A DNA stretch of 64,000 nucleotides from Paludibacteraceae bacterium (GCA_024693065.1 JAILLP010000020.1:124001-188000), one strand, 5' to 3'. Shown: positions 24,934 to 33,945, counted from the first letter of the stretch. The notes: generated by a model from the letters alone, not told the origin. Numbers and translations are program-made.

Positions 24934-27066
24934 TTATATCTCTATGCTCTTTTTCCCTGATAATATATCCTCGAAATCTGCCTCCGTCAACCGATCCGCA
25001 GGAATCTCCGCCAACTCGGTCAGCGCCTTGCGCAACTCTTCCTTGTCGGTCGTCGTATTGGCTCTTTTCAGCACTTCCACGAGGACTTTGTTCTTTTGGT
25101 CGATATCCGACAGGGTGGATTGGAAGGACTCCTTCAGCCGTTTCATCTCCTCGTGGTAGACGGCGTCGGTCAGTTGCGCCTTCATTTGCTCGGTCTGCAG
25201 GTAACTCCAGTTCTTCAGCAACTCAGTGGCTTTGTCTACGGCGGTGCCTATGGATTGCTCGTTCTCCGCCACTGCGTTCTCCCCGACGAGACCGAACTCG
25301 CGGAGGATAGAGTCCTTCACCTCTCCGCCATTCTTCTTGATTTCGTCGCAGACCTCCTCGACAAAATGCTTCAGGTTCTGCTCAATGTCGGACGGTAGCT
25401 GAACACTCTCCTCCAATGTGGGCGGAACATAGACGTTCAGCAGGCTGTCGTCCAGTTTGCTCTCTATCACGGATTTCCCTGAGTGGAGCAACGATAGTAG
25501 TCCCTTCAGATATTTTAGCGCCTCCGCCTTCTGCTGCGGAGAACGTTGTAGTTTCTCTGCGATAAGATGGTTGAGCTCTGCGATGCGTTTCTTGCAATCC
25601 TCGTACTCTTGCTTGTCTGTCGCCAGCTGCTCGTTGTGGGTGTTGCGGTCTTCCGTGCCTTCCTCCACGTCCATCAAGGTGTCTTGGTAGGCGTTGACCA
25701 ACTGCCCATCCTGCTCGTCCCACTCCAGCAATCGCCTGCCGTACTTGCGTTGCGCGACGCCGAAGGTGAGCAGTTTGGAGAGGAGTCCCGGCGCTTCCGG
25801 CTTGCGGCTCAGGGCCTCCTCATATTTAGATTTTTGGGCATCCAACATGCCCTTCATCTCCACGAGTTGGGCATCGAACAAGGATATGTTTTCGCTATGG
25901 TCGTTGATGCTTCTCTCCAGTTCCCTCACGCGGGTCAGCAGGCGGTCTCTCTCCTCCTTCAATGGCAGGACATCGCCCGTATATATGTTTTCGAAGAGAT
26001 GCTTCAGACTATCGGAGAGTACCTCGTCGCCTCGTCTGACGAAGAGCGCAGCCCGAGGAATATAGAGGTCGTTCAGCACCTTGTGGATGGTGGCGAGCCT
26101 CATCACGTCTCCACTGATCTGTTGGCGGTCCTTCTTCACGCCGTTCTCGAATTGTACATATTCGTTGCGCATCTGCACCGTCTTCTCCTGTGCGTTGAGC
26201 CAGTGGTTCAGGTAGGAGATGGCGCCCACGGCGAGCGAGCCATAAATGCCCACTTTTCCACCTACTTTGTTGCTCATCGTCAGCCATTTAGGCATTTGCG
26301 CGACTGTCTGGTTGTAGTGGGAGGCTATTTCTCCTAAGAGCAATGTGCAGTTCTCGTCCAGTTTGTCGAATTCCAACCTCTTGCGGTTCTGCATGGCGGA
26401 GACGTCCAGGTAACGCACCTGCTCGAAGTCGAAGAGCTGGGGCGCCACCACTTTGATGGAGTCCCCGAAGATGTCCACCAAGGCGTTCGCGTATCGCAGA
26501 AAGGTCTCGTTAACGGATGAGCGTAGTTCGACGAAGTCATGTATGTCGTTCCGCACGCTCTTCTCCGCCACCGTGTAGGTGTCCACCATCTTGCCGTAGT
26601 TTTGCATGAGGGCGAGGCTCTTGGCTTTCACCTCGTTGATGCCCTTCGTGCCTTCCAACCACTTGTGCAGGGCTACCAGGTCCTTGCTCAGTTCGATCGT
26701 CAGCACATCCTGAATTTCCTGCTTCGCATCGGACAATAGGTCTTTCGTCTCCTCTAAGTGTTTTTCGACAAGGGAAATCGCTGAGTCCTTCTCATCATCC
26801 TCCAGACAGGCCTCCAGTTCGTATTGCTCCACGACACTCACGCTGCCGTCGTTGTTCGTGATGGTCCAACGGATAGACTCCGGCTTCCCGAGATGCATGT
26901 AGGCTTGGTAAATCAGTCTGGACAATGTGGAACCGTCCGAGCATTCCACATGACACTTGTCGTTTAGAATAAAAGCCACATCCGATCGGCTTATCTTCTC
27001 CTTCTTTTCGTATTGCTTGTCTGCTATTTCCTTAATGCAATCATATACTTTACCTTCATTCTTCAT
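24934..27066 (-). CDS. Large predicted coiled-coil protein of unknown function
   Basis: From the ATG at 27066 this is a 710-residue mostly helical, acidic protein. The N-terminal 60 residues (KVYDCIKEIADKQYEKKE, then RSDVAFILND) may form a small helical domain. Residues about 90-250 and 350-480 have heptad-like runs such as LKEERDRLLTRVRELERSI, and a short hydrophobic stretch (GIYGSLAVGAISYLNHW) occurs near residue 290. I recognise no catalytic motif, P-loop or signal peptide. The frame is open 13 codons further, but those codons overlap the -7 element. It forms a two-gene operon with the DUF4112-like membrane protein downstream, suggesting a membrane-associated scaffold. Confidence 0.75.
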   Translation of the reverse strand: MKNEGKVYDCIKEIADKQYEKKEKISRSDVAFILNDKCHVECSDGSTLSRLIYQAYMHLGKPESIRWTITNNDGSVSVVEQYELEACLEDDEKDSAISLVEKHLEETKDLLSDAKQEIQDVLTIELSKDLVALHKWLEGTKGINEVKAKSLALMQNYGKMVDTYTVAEKSVRNDIHDFVELRSSVNETFLRYANALVDIFGDSIKVVAPQLFDFEQVRYLDVSAMQNRKRLEFDKLDENCTLLLGEIASHYNQTVAQMPKWLTMSNKVGGKVGIYGSLAVGAISYLNHWLNAQEKTVQMRNEYVQFENGVKKDRQQISGDVMRLATIHKVLNDLYIPRAALFVRRGDEVLSDSLKHLFENIYTGDVLPLKEERDRLLTRVRELERSINDHSENISLFDAQLVEMKGMLDAQKSKYEEALSRKPEAPGLLSKLLTFGVAQRKYGRRLLEWDEQDGQLVNAYQDTLMDVEEGTEDRNTHNEQLATDKQEYEDCKKRIAELNHLIAEKLQRSPQQKAEALKYLKGLLSLLHSGKSVIESKLDDSLLNVYVPPTLEESVQLPSDIEQNLKHFVEEVCDEIKKNGGEVKDSILREFGLVGENAVAENEQSIGTAVDKATELLKNWSYLQTEQMKAQLTDAVYHEEMKRLKESFQSTLSDIDQKNKVLVEVLKRANTTTDKEELRKALTELAEIPADRLTEADFEDILSGKKSIEI

Positions 27067-27102
27067 AATTAACCGTGTTAGTGATTGGTTATTCGATAAA
27101 AA

Positions 27103-27134
27103 CAAAGATAAAAAATAGGGGGGATAAAAGCAAA
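27103..27134 (-). promoter_or_regulatory. Promoter of the coiled-coil/DUF4112 operon
   Basis: On the minus strand TTTG (27131-27134) is followed after 20 bp by a perfect TATCTTTG (27103-27110). The -33 TTTG is the end of the T-tract of the preceding terminator. Confidence 0.8.
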
Positions 27135-27166
27135 AAAAAGCGGAACATCATGCAAACGTTCCGCCT
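27132..27166 (-). terminator. Terminator of the first acyl-CoA synthetase gene
   Basis: On the minus strand GCGGAAC pairs with GTTCCGC and is followed by eight T residues, 20 bp after the gene's stop. Confidence 0.85.
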
Positions 27167-27185
27167 TTCCAACTATTATTATATA

Positions 27186-28856
27186 TTATTTACCTTGTTG
27201 ACTTTCATAAAGATAGCGTTTGATGTTCTTCTTCGGCGTCTTCTCGAACTCGTTCGGGTATAGACGTATCTCGGAGATCTGCTCGTAGTTGGCAACCATC
27301 TTGTTGTATTTCTTTCGGTTGTCTTCCATGATATTTTCCAGTTCTTTGTGGTCGATACCGATCTCGTCCATCGCATTGAAGTCCGGATAAACCAGGGCCA
27401 CGAGTTTTTCTTCGCCCTTGATCACCAAACATTCCGACACGAAAGGCATATTGTTTAGCTTGGCCTCCAGCGCCTCCGGATAGATGTTCTGTCCGGAAGG
27501 GCCTAAGATCATCGTCTTGCAGCGACCCTTGATGAAGAGGTTGTTGCCCTTGTCTAAGGTGCCGATGTCGCCCGTGTGCATCCAGCCGTCTGCTTCGATG
27601 ACCTTAGCGGTGTTCTCCTCGTCCTTGTAGTAACCCATCATGACGTTCTGACCCTTGACGAGGATTTCGCCCGCGATCTTTTCAGGGTCTGAGGAGGCGA
27701 TCTTCACCTCCATGTTAGGCACAACGACGCCCACCGACTTGGCGATGAATTTTTCCATGCCGATAAAACTGATGAGAGGAGCGCACTCCGTCATGCCATA
27801 GCCCACGGCGAACGGGAACTTCAGTTTCTTGAGTCCCTGCTCGATGTCAGCGTTGAGCGGTGCGCCTCCGATGATGACTTGGCTGAATTCTCCTCCGAAG
27901 AGTTGGATCAGTTTGTTGCGCACGTTCGGATAGATGTTTTGCTCCATCTGCTCTTCCGACATCTCTGCCGCATGCTTCGTCAGGATTGGTTCAGCCACGG
28001 AACGGTAGATCTTCTCCACCACCAAAGGGACGGTGAAGATCACGCTCGGACGTATGGCGTCGAACGCCTTGATCAGCACGTTAGGGGCAGGAAGCTTGAT
28101 GAGGAAGGTGATATGTCCACCGTTCACGATCTGCGAAAGGAAGTCCAATGTGCACCCGTACGCATGGGCGAGCGGCAGGAAGGTGAGGATCTTGTTGCCT
28201 GGTTTGGCCAGCCCCATCTCCTTGACAAAGCCTATGTTGCCGACGATATTGTCTACGGTCTGTACCACACCCTTGCTGAAACCAGTCGTGCCGGAGGTGT
28301 AGTTGATGGCGAATATGTCTTCGTTCTTTCTCTCCGCATATTTGATGTCCTCTTTCTGTACACCGTTCGGATATTTCACCTTCAGCATCTCCCTCAACTC
28401 TTGTATCTTTTGAGGAACGGATTTTTTATAGCTCGTGTAGAGGCAATACTTCTCATTGTAGCAGTAGATGCATTTCACCCGTTTGATGTTCTCTTCCTGC
28501 ACTTGGTCTTTCAGGTTGTCGCTGATGAAGAGGAGTTTCGACTCGGAGTGGTTCACGATATGGTGGATATCGTCCACAGGGAAATTCTGCAAGATCGGGA
28601 CGATGATTGCTCCGTAGGATAATGTGGCAAGGAAGACCACCGCCCACTCAGGCGTGTTCTTTCCCACAACCGCGATTTTGTCGTTCGGACGGATGCCCAC
28701 CTCCTCGAAGAGGATGTGAATCTCCGCGATGGCAGATGCCAGATCTTTGTAACAGTAGGTTTCCCCAGTGACGTAATTTGTCAGTGCTGGCATATCCCAG
28801 TTATCCCGGATAGATTTTTCCAACATCTGATTGTAATTTCCTTTGTAATAACGCAT
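27186..28856 (-). CDS. AMP-forming acyl-CoA synthetase (copy A)
   Basis: An ANL-superfamily adenylating enzyme of 556 residues, likely a long-chain fatty acid-CoA ligase. The P-loop-like motif is INYTSGTTGFSKGVV, followed by LPLAHAYGCTLDFL, VGYGMTECAPLISF, the TGD motif in DGWMHTGDIG and the hinge-lysine region KGRCKTMILGPSGQNIYPE. The start at 28856 gives MRYYKGNYNQMLEKS, aligning with the paralogue. The more upstream start would add 18 hydrophobic residues with no equivalent in copy B. It lies downstream of copy B, separated by a hairpin, and ends in a terminator. Confidence 0.88.
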   Translation of the reverse strand: MRYYKGNYNQMLEKSIRDNWDMPALTNYVTGETYCYKDLASAIAEIHILFEEVGIRPNDKIAVVGKNTPEWAVVFLATLSYGAIIVPILQNFPVDDIHHIVNHSESKLLFISDNLKDQVQEENIKRVKCIYCYNEKYCLYTSYKKSVPQKIQELREMLKVKYPNGVQKEDIKYAERKNEDIFAINYTSGTTGFSKGVVQTVDNIVGNIGFVKEMGLAKPGNKILTFLPLAHAYGCTLDFLSQIVNGGHITFLIKLPAPNVLIKAFDAIRPSVIFTVPLVVEKIYRSVAEPILTKHAAEMSEEQMEQNIYPNVRNKLIQLFGGEFSQVIIGGAPLNADIEQGLKKLKFPFAVGYGMTECAPLISFIGMEKFIAKSVGVVVPNMEVKIASSDPEKIAGEILVKGQNVMMGYYKDEENTAKVIEADGWMHTGDIGTLDKGNNLFIKGRCKTMILGPSGQNIYPEALEAKLNNMPFVSECLVIKGEEKLVALVYPDFNAMDEIGIDHKELENIMEDNRKKYNKMVANYEQISEIRLYPNEFEKTPKKNIKRYLYESQQGK

Positions 28857-28900
28857 TGTCTTTTTTTGTTTGTCTATATGATTGAACAATAAGGTTAGAA

Positions 28901-28922
28901 GCATCCACAAAATAGTGGATGC
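28901..28922. repeat. Inverted repeat between the two acyl-CoA synthetase genes
   Basis: GCATCCAC and GTGGATGC flank a 6-base AT loop. No T-tract follows, so an operator or mRNA hairpin is more likely than a terminator. Confidence 0.5.
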
Positions 28923-28952
28923 CCGTCACACGTAGTATGTCTATTTCGAAAT

Positions 28953-28980
28953 AAAGGTGGACCTAGTGAAGCCCACCTTT
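28953..28980 (-). terminator. Terminator-like hairpin after acyl-CoA synthetase copy B
   Basis: AAAGGTGG pairs with CCACCTTT six bases after the stop; only a short T stretch (TTTATTT) follows on the minus strand. Confidence 0.6.
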
Positions 28981-28985
28981 ATGCA

Positions 28986-30641
28986 TTAATTCTCGTAAAG
29001 ATATCTCTTAATGGATTTCTTAGGAGTCTTCTCGAACTCTGTCGGATGGATGATGATGGCGGAGAGGCGCTCGTAGGCGGCGAGTTGCTCGTTCACCTTC
29101 TTGCGGTGCTCGTCCATGATAGCGTCCAAATCGGCACGTTGGATGCCCATCTCGTCCATGGCCGCAAAGTCTGGGTAAACCAGTGCGACAATCTTTTCCG
29201 AACGTTGAACAACGATGCATTCGGAAACGAATGGCAGATTGTTCAGCTTCGCCTCGATCTGCTCGGGGTAGATGTTCTGTCCGCTCGCACCCAGGATCAT
29301 CGTCTTGGAGCGTCCCTTGATGAATACGTATCCGTTCTTGTCCATTATACCGACGTCGCCTGTGCGCATCCATCCATCTTCCGTGAATGAGTTAGCGGTG
29401 GCTTCTTCGTTTTTGTAATAGCCCTTCATCACGTTCCTGCCTTTTACTTGGATCTCTCCAGGAACGTTCTCAGGATCGGATGAGTCGATGCGGATTTCCA
29501 TGTCGTCCACAACGGTTCCCACCGAGTTTGGCACATATTTGCCGCGTCTGTTCAAACTGATGAGAGGTCCGCACTCCGTCATACCATAGCCCACGGAGAA
29601 TGGGAAACCGATTTTCAGGAGAAACTCCTCCACCTCCTTGTTGAGGGCCGCACCTCCGATAACCAACTCTATGAATTCGCCGCCGAATGTCTTCACAAGG
29701 GCATTCTTAATCTCGGAGTGAATCTTGCCCGAAAGGATAGGAATGCTCAGCGCCAACTTCATGGAAGTCTTGTTCAGCTTCGGCAATACGTTGTTCTTGT
29801 ATATCTTTTCGAGGATAAGCGGTACACTAAAGATAACCGTTGGCTTCACCTCCTCCATGGCCTTCAGTAAGATCTTAGGACTAGGAATCCTGTTGAGGAA
29901 GGTGATGTGCGCTCCCTTCACGAATTGTGAGAGGAAGTCGAACGCGCAACCGTAAGCGTGCGCCAGCGGCAGGAAGGTGAGGATCTCGTAGCCCTTGCCG
30001 ACCAGGTTGGTCGTCGCCGCATACTCCATGTTGCTGCTCAAGTTGTCGCCCGTGAGCATTACGCCCTTGCTGTAGCCTGTCGTACCTGAGGTGTAGTTGA
30101 TTACCGCCACTTCGTGGTCATCCTTGTCGCAGTAGTGCACATCCTCTTTCTGTAAACCGTTCGGATAGCGCTCTTTGAACTTGTTGGCCAATTGCTTCAT
30201 CGTCATCTGTATGGTCTCGCCCGGACCTTGGTACAGACAGCGGAAGTCTGAGATGGAGAATACCCCGCGAACTGAATGGAACTTGCTCTCATCCAAATCC
30301 TCCCATTGGTTGTCGCTCAGGAATATCAGCTTGGATTCTGAGTGGTTGATGATGTGTTGCACATCGTTCGGATGGAAATCCTGAAGGATAGGTACCACAA
30401 TGGCTCCGTATGTGACTGCGGAGAGGAACGTGATCGCCCATTGGGGAGTGTTTCTTCCCACCAAGGCTATCTTATCGTTCTTTTGGACATGCAACTCGTC
30501 GAATAGGATGTGAAGTTTCGCAACCTCTTCCCCGACTTGACTGTAAGTGAACGTTGTTTTTGCGACGTAATCAGTCATCGCTTTCAGATCCCAGAACTCT
30601 GTGATCGAACGCTCAAATTGGCGCACAAAGTTATTTGCCAT
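28986..30641 (-). CDS. AMP-forming acyl-CoA synthetase (copy B)
   Basis: A 551-residue paralogue of the neighbouring ligase, clearly arisen by tandem duplication since they align along their length. Motifs are VINYTSGTTGYSKGVML, LPLAHAYGCAFDFL, VGYGMTECGPLISL, DGWMRTGDVG and KGRSKTMILGASGQNIYPE. It probably activates fatty acids to acyl-CoA for lipid synthesis or breakdown; chain length cannot be read. It has its own strong promoter, and copy A follows after a terminator-like hairpin, so the two may be expressed in different amounts. Confidence 0.9.
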   Translation of the reverse strand: MANNFVRQFERSITEFWDLKAMTDYVAKTTFTYSQVGEEVAKLHILFDELHVQKNDKIALVGRNTPQWAITFLSAVTYGAIVVPILQDFHPNDVQHIINHSESKLIFLSDNQWEDLDESKFHSVRGVFSISDFRCLYQGPGETIQMTMKQLANKFKERYPNGLQKEDVHYCDKDDHEVAVINYTSGTTGYSKGVMLTGDNLSSNMEYAATTNLVGKGYEILTFLPLAHAYGCAFDFLSQFVKGAHITFLNRIPSPKILLKAMEEVKPTVIFSVPLILEKIYKNNVLPKLNKTSMKLALSIPILSGKIHSEIKNALVKTFGGEFIELVIGGAALNKEVEEFLLKIGFPFSVGYGMTECGPLISLNRRGKYVPNSVGTVVDDMEIRIDSSDPENVPGEIQVKGRNVMKGYYKNEEATANSFTEDGWMRTGDVGIMDKNGYVFIKGRSKTMILGASGQNIYPEQIEAKLNNLPFVSECIVVQRSEKIVALVYPDFAAMDEMGIQRADLDAIMDEHRKKVNEQLAAYERLSAIIIHPTEFEKTPKKSIKRYLYEN

Positions 30642-30667
30642 AAATACTCACTTTGGTTAAAACTGTG

Positions 30668-30698
30668 CAAAAGTACTACAAATTTGCACACCCCACAA
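30668..30698 (-). promoter_or_regulatory. Promoter of acyl-CoA synthetase copy B (TTG-N20-TACTTTTG)
   Basis: Minus strand; a perfect TAnnTTTG at 30668-30675 and TTG at 30696-30698 with a 20-bp spacer, 27 bp before the ATG. Confidence 0.75.
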
Positions 30699-30931
30699 TT
30701 TTTTGTGCACAAAATGCAAAAAAAGATACTAATGAATTGTAAATCTATAAGATAGAAAACGAAATGGGAGCAAAATAGTTTTCTTATTCTGAGTCAATAA
30801 AAGTCTACACACCCATAGCGGACGGATGCATAAACTTAGCCCACCATCTCTACCCGACGAATCGGCGAAAAGGGATAGTGGGCTTTAAGAGAATCCTTAT
30901 CCATGTCGTAATTAGGCATGAATAGAGGTCC

Positions 30932-31573
30932 TTATATACCGTAATTTTTCCTGTTTAAATTTAGGACAAGATTCAAATCCTCATCATCGATCTTATCAAT
31001 CAGGTCGGACATCGAGTGTTCCATTTTGAAATCGAGCTCCTCTTGGTACAGAGGATACAACTGGTAGAAGTTCACTCGTCCGAACAATCCCAGCCGCATA
31101 GGCTCGACGATCTGGTTCTCCTTGCCGATGGAACGAAGGAGTATAAGACTATTAAACTTTGTGCTCTCCGCGAAAGGCTTACCCTCTTCGTCCGCCTGCA
31201 TTGTATGTCCGACGCCAAGCCACGTCTCGCATTCGATTGGCAAACGGGCCATTACCTTCAGGTATCTTATCGGCCAATAATCTTCCTCCTTGTCAGATTG
31301 CACATTCCACTCTTTCGGAAGGAAAATCACATACTCCGCCCGCTCAAGCTTGCGTTTCCCGAACTCGCGGGGAACATCCATCTTATATGCGCCCGCACCC
31401 ATCGTCACCAGCTTATAGTATGGTTGCTCGTCGGACGGCGGTATCAGTGCGATGTCCACATGTATATCCGGAGAAAAGATCTCATGTATAACGGTAGGGA
31501 AATCACCATATTGTTGCTGGATGTAAGCCTCAATTTTGTTGACCTCCCGTTCAGAATAGAAATAACCCTTCAT
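30932..31573 (-). CDS. Suppressor-of-fused (SUFU) domain protein
   Basis: This 213-residue soluble protein matches the bacterial SUFU-like domain: an early HEIFSPDIHVDIALIPP segment, then YYKLVTMGAGAYKMDVP, RAEYVIFLPKEWN, PIRYLKVMARLP and GHTMQADEEGKPF. The family was named from the animal Hedgehog-pathway regulator. Bacterial members are common immunity-type or protein-binding proteins, and their partners are mostly unknown. No toxin gene is adjacent. It stands alone; the 290-bp gap upstream (30642-30931 on the plus strand) holds the copy B promoter and a loose hairpin, with nothing else recognised. Confidence 0.85.
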   Translation of the reverse strand: MKGYFYSEREVNKIEAYIQQQYGDFPTVIHEIFSPDIHVDIALIPPSDEQPYYKLVTMGAGAYKMDVPREFGKRKLERAEYVIFLPKEWNVQSDKEEDYWPIRYLKVMARLPIECETWLGVGHTMQADEEGKPFAESTKFNSLILLRSIGKENQIVEPMRLGLFGRVNFYQLYPLYQEELDFKMEHSMSDLIDKIDDEDLNLVLNLNRKNYGI

Positions 31574-31824
31574 GCTTTTAAGTTTTCAGCGCCTTGAACA
31601 GCACTATTAGACATTGCTTTTCAACTCACTCCACCTAACGTGGTCGGACAAGTACTCCTCTATGCAAGCACAGCGGAAAATGTGCGAGGCCATTAGGCTT
31701 ATATGCAAATATATCAACTATTTGATGGATTCTCCATTGTTTATCACTTTTTTTTGTCGAGTACTTTTGAACTTTCCTATAATGTTAATTTTGTGTAATA
31801 TTATCACATTATTACTTCGCAATC

Positions 31825-31855
31825 TTTGGAACTTACAGAAAAACAATTACCTTTG
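31825..31855 (+). promoter_or_regulatory. Promoter of the Rpn nuclease gene (TTTG-N19-TACCTTTG)
   Basis: TTTG at 31825-31828 and a perfect TAnnTTTG at 31848-31855, 22 bp before the ATG at 31878. The 300-bp gap before it is otherwise AT-rich with no gene visible. Confidence 0.8.
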
Positions 31856-31877
31856 CGGTGATAAAACGTTTCATGAG

Positions 31878-32792
31878 ATGAGAGAGACCGACTACATACG
31901 TTTCGACTGGGCGATCAAGCGATTGTTGCGCGACAAGGCCAACTTCGGCATCCTCGAGGGACTCTTCACCGTGCTGCTGGGCAGGAAGGTGGAGATCGTG
32001 GAGGTGTTGGAGAGCGAGAGCAACCAGCAGACACTCGACGACAAGTTCAACCGAGTGGACATGATGGTCAAGGCGGACGACGGCGAGCTCTTCATCGTGG
32101 AGGTGCAGTTCACGCGCGACCTCTACTTCATGCAACGCATCCTATACGGCACGAGCAAGGCCATCACCGAGCACATCCGCTTAGGCGAGTCGTACAAGAA
32201 CGTGAAGAAGGTCTACTCCATCAACATCCTCTATTTCGATCTGGGCACAGGCAAGGACTTCCTCTACCACGGCACGACCACCTTCAAGGGAGTGTTCCAA
32301 AAGGACGTGCTGGAGGTCAACAAGAGGGAGAAGGAGTACTTCGACAAGGAGATGGCGGCCGTCGGTAAGAACATATTCCCGGAGTACTACCTCATCCGCG
32401 TGAACCAGTTCAACGAGGTGGCCAAGACGCCCATCGAGGAGTGGATGGACTTCCTGAAGAACGGGAAGATCAAGGAGAACACCACCACGCCGGGACTCAA
32501 GGAGGCGGAAGAGAAGCTCCGCATCGCCACCATGAGCGAGAAGGAGCGCAAGGAGTACTTCGCCCACGTGGACGCCATCATGTCTCAGAACGACACCATC
32601 GAGACCTACAAGAAAGAGGGCCGTGACGAAGGCGAAGCGATAGGACTAGCACGAGGTTTAGAGAAAGGAAGGGCGGAAGGTGCTCAAGCCAAAGCGCTGG
32701 AAATGGCTAAAAAGATGCTAGCGAAAGGCTTTGACAAGCAAACGGTAGCAGACCTGAGCGGACTCCCGCTCGAGAAGGTGGAGAAAATTTAA
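31878..32792 (+). CDS. Rpn/PD-(D/E)XK nuclease-family transposase-like protein
   Basis: A 304-residue protein of the recombination-promoting nuclease family (often annotated as a PD-(D/E)XK nuclease family transposase). The N-terminal DYIRFDWAIKRLLRDKANF is followed by LEGLFTVLLGRKVEIVEVLE and the catalytic core DKFNRVDMMVKADDGELFIV with EVQ, matching D...ExQ of the superfamily. The C-terminus has a repetitive charged helix (GRDEGEAIGLARGLEKGRAE) typical of the family. The frame extends 88 codons upstream, but a good promoter lies within that stretch, so I use the ATG at 31878. Members are widespread and mobile or multi-copy in Bacteroidota. No inverted repeats were found around it. It converges on yggS with a 9-bp gap. 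Confidence 0.87.
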   Translation: MRETDYIRFDWAIKRLLRDKANFGILEGLFTVLLGRKVEIVEVLESESNQQTLDDKFNRVDMMVKADDGELFIVEVQFTRDLYFMQRILYGTSKAITEHIRLGESYKNVKKVYSINILYFDLGTGKDFLYHGTTTFKGVFQKDVLEVNKREKEYFDKEMAAVGKNIFPEYYLIRVNQFNEVAKTPIEEWMDFLKNGKIKENTTTPGLKEAEEKLRIATMSEKERKEYFAHVDAIMSQNDTIETYKKEGRDEGEAIGLARGLEKGRAEGAQAKALEMAKKMLAKGFDKQTVADLSGLPLEKVEKI

Positions 32793-32801
32793 CCCTCCTG
32801 T

Positions 32802-33467
32802 TTAGACGTACAATCGTTCCCCAAAAATATAGGTGCCGATGCGCACGAGGGTACTGCCCTCTTCCACAGCGATATGGTAGTCGCCCGACATGCCCATGGA
32901 GAGTTCACGGAACGCTGGGGCATAGCTGTTTTTCACTTCATCGAACAATGTTTTCAACGCATGGAACTCCTTGCGGATCTCTCCCTCGTCGTCCACGTGG
33001 GAGGCCATGCCCATGATGCCTACAATCTTCACGTGCTCGTACGCCTTGTAGGCTCCGCTGGCGAAGAGGTCGCGGACCTCTTCAGGGGAGAAGCCGAACT
33101 TAGTCTCCTCACGCGCCACGTGCACCTCAAGGAGGCATTCGACCGTCCTGCCACAAGCAGCTGCCTGTTTGTCGATCTCCTTCAGCAAGTGTTCCGTGTC
33201 GACGCTATGGATCAAAGCGACGAAGGGCACGATCATCTTCACCTTGTTGGTTTGCAGATGACCGATGAAGTGCCATGATATATCCGAAGGCAATAGATCT
33301 TTCTTGGCGACCAACTCCTGCACCTTGTTCTCTCCGAACAGGCGATGCCCCGCATCGTATGCTTCTTGTATAGCCTCGACGGGGTGGAACTTAGAAACAG
33401 CCACTAACCTTGTCCCTTGGGGAAGGGATGCGTTGATTTCCTTGATTCTATCTGCGATGGATGACAT
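32802..33467 (-). CDS. YggS/PLPBP-family pyridoxal phosphate homeostasis protein
   Basis: This 221-residue TIM-barrel protein binds PLP but has no known catalytic reaction; it contributes to vitamin B6 and amino-acid homeostasis. The N-terminal LVAVSKFHPVEAIQEAYDAG contains the PLP lysine (near residue 27). GENKVQELVAKKDLL, WHFIGHLQTNKVK and ELSMGMSGDYHIAVEEGSTL are all conserved in the family. It lies 28 bp after the DUF4494 gene and is probably co-transcribed. Confidence 0.93.
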   Translation of the reverse strand: MSSIADRIKEINASLPQGTRLVAVSKFHPVEAIQEAYDAGHRLFGENKVQELVAKKDLLPSDISWHFIGHLQTNKVKMIVPFVALIHSVDTEHLLKEIDKQAAACGRTVECLLEVHVAREETKFGFSPEEVRDLFASGAYKAYEHVKIVGIMGMASHVDDEGEIRKEFHALKTLFDEVKNSYAPAFRELSMGMSGDYHIAVEEGSTLVRIGTYIFGERLYV

Positions 33468-33495
33468 GGTGCCCTCCTTTTTTCAGGTTAGTTTA

Positions 33496-33945
33496 TCACG
33501 CTGGTGCGCTGTAATGGAAGATGTCTGCAATGGCGGTCTCTGTCATGCTGACGATGTCACTGTCCGAGATGGAGTCCTTAAGTCCCTCTTTCAGGTTCTT
33601 GAATGCCTCCTGCATGTCGTCCGCATGCACAAGCATCACGCTGGAGATCTTCTTCTCCTTGGCGGACACCTCATCCACAGTGATGAAGTTCACTTTGCAT
33701 TTGAACCACTTCTCGCACTCGATGTCTTCTCCGAATATCTCTCCGATCTTGACATGCTTGATGCCCTCGATGGTGAACAAGCCGTTCTCGTATGCGCTTG
33801 AGAAGAGGGAAACCTCCTCGTTCACACGTTTCTCTGCCTCTGTGAAGGAGAGAGCGTCCACCAAATAGATGTCAGACATTTTTTTGTTCTTCCCGGAATC
33901 GTCCAGCTTATTGTAGCAGACCTTACATTCAAACCAATAATTCAT
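33496..33945 (-). CDS. DUF4494 domain-containing protein
   Basis: A 149-residue protein with the DUF4494 pattern: MNYWFECKVCYNKLD at the start, YLVDALSFTEAEKRVNEE, then a second WFKCKVNFITVDE repeat of the same motif. The two halves look like an internal duplication. Found mainly in Bacteroidota; function unknown. It sits between spt and yggS, after the spt terminator. Confidence 0.85.
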   Translation of the reverse strand: MNYWFECKVCYNKLDDSGKNKKMSDIYLVDALSFTEAEKRVNEEVSLFSSAYENGLFTIEGIKHVKIGEIFGEDIECEKWFKCKVNFITVDEVSAKEKKISSVMLVHADDMQEAFKNLKEGLKDSISDSDIVSMTETAIADIFHYSAPA

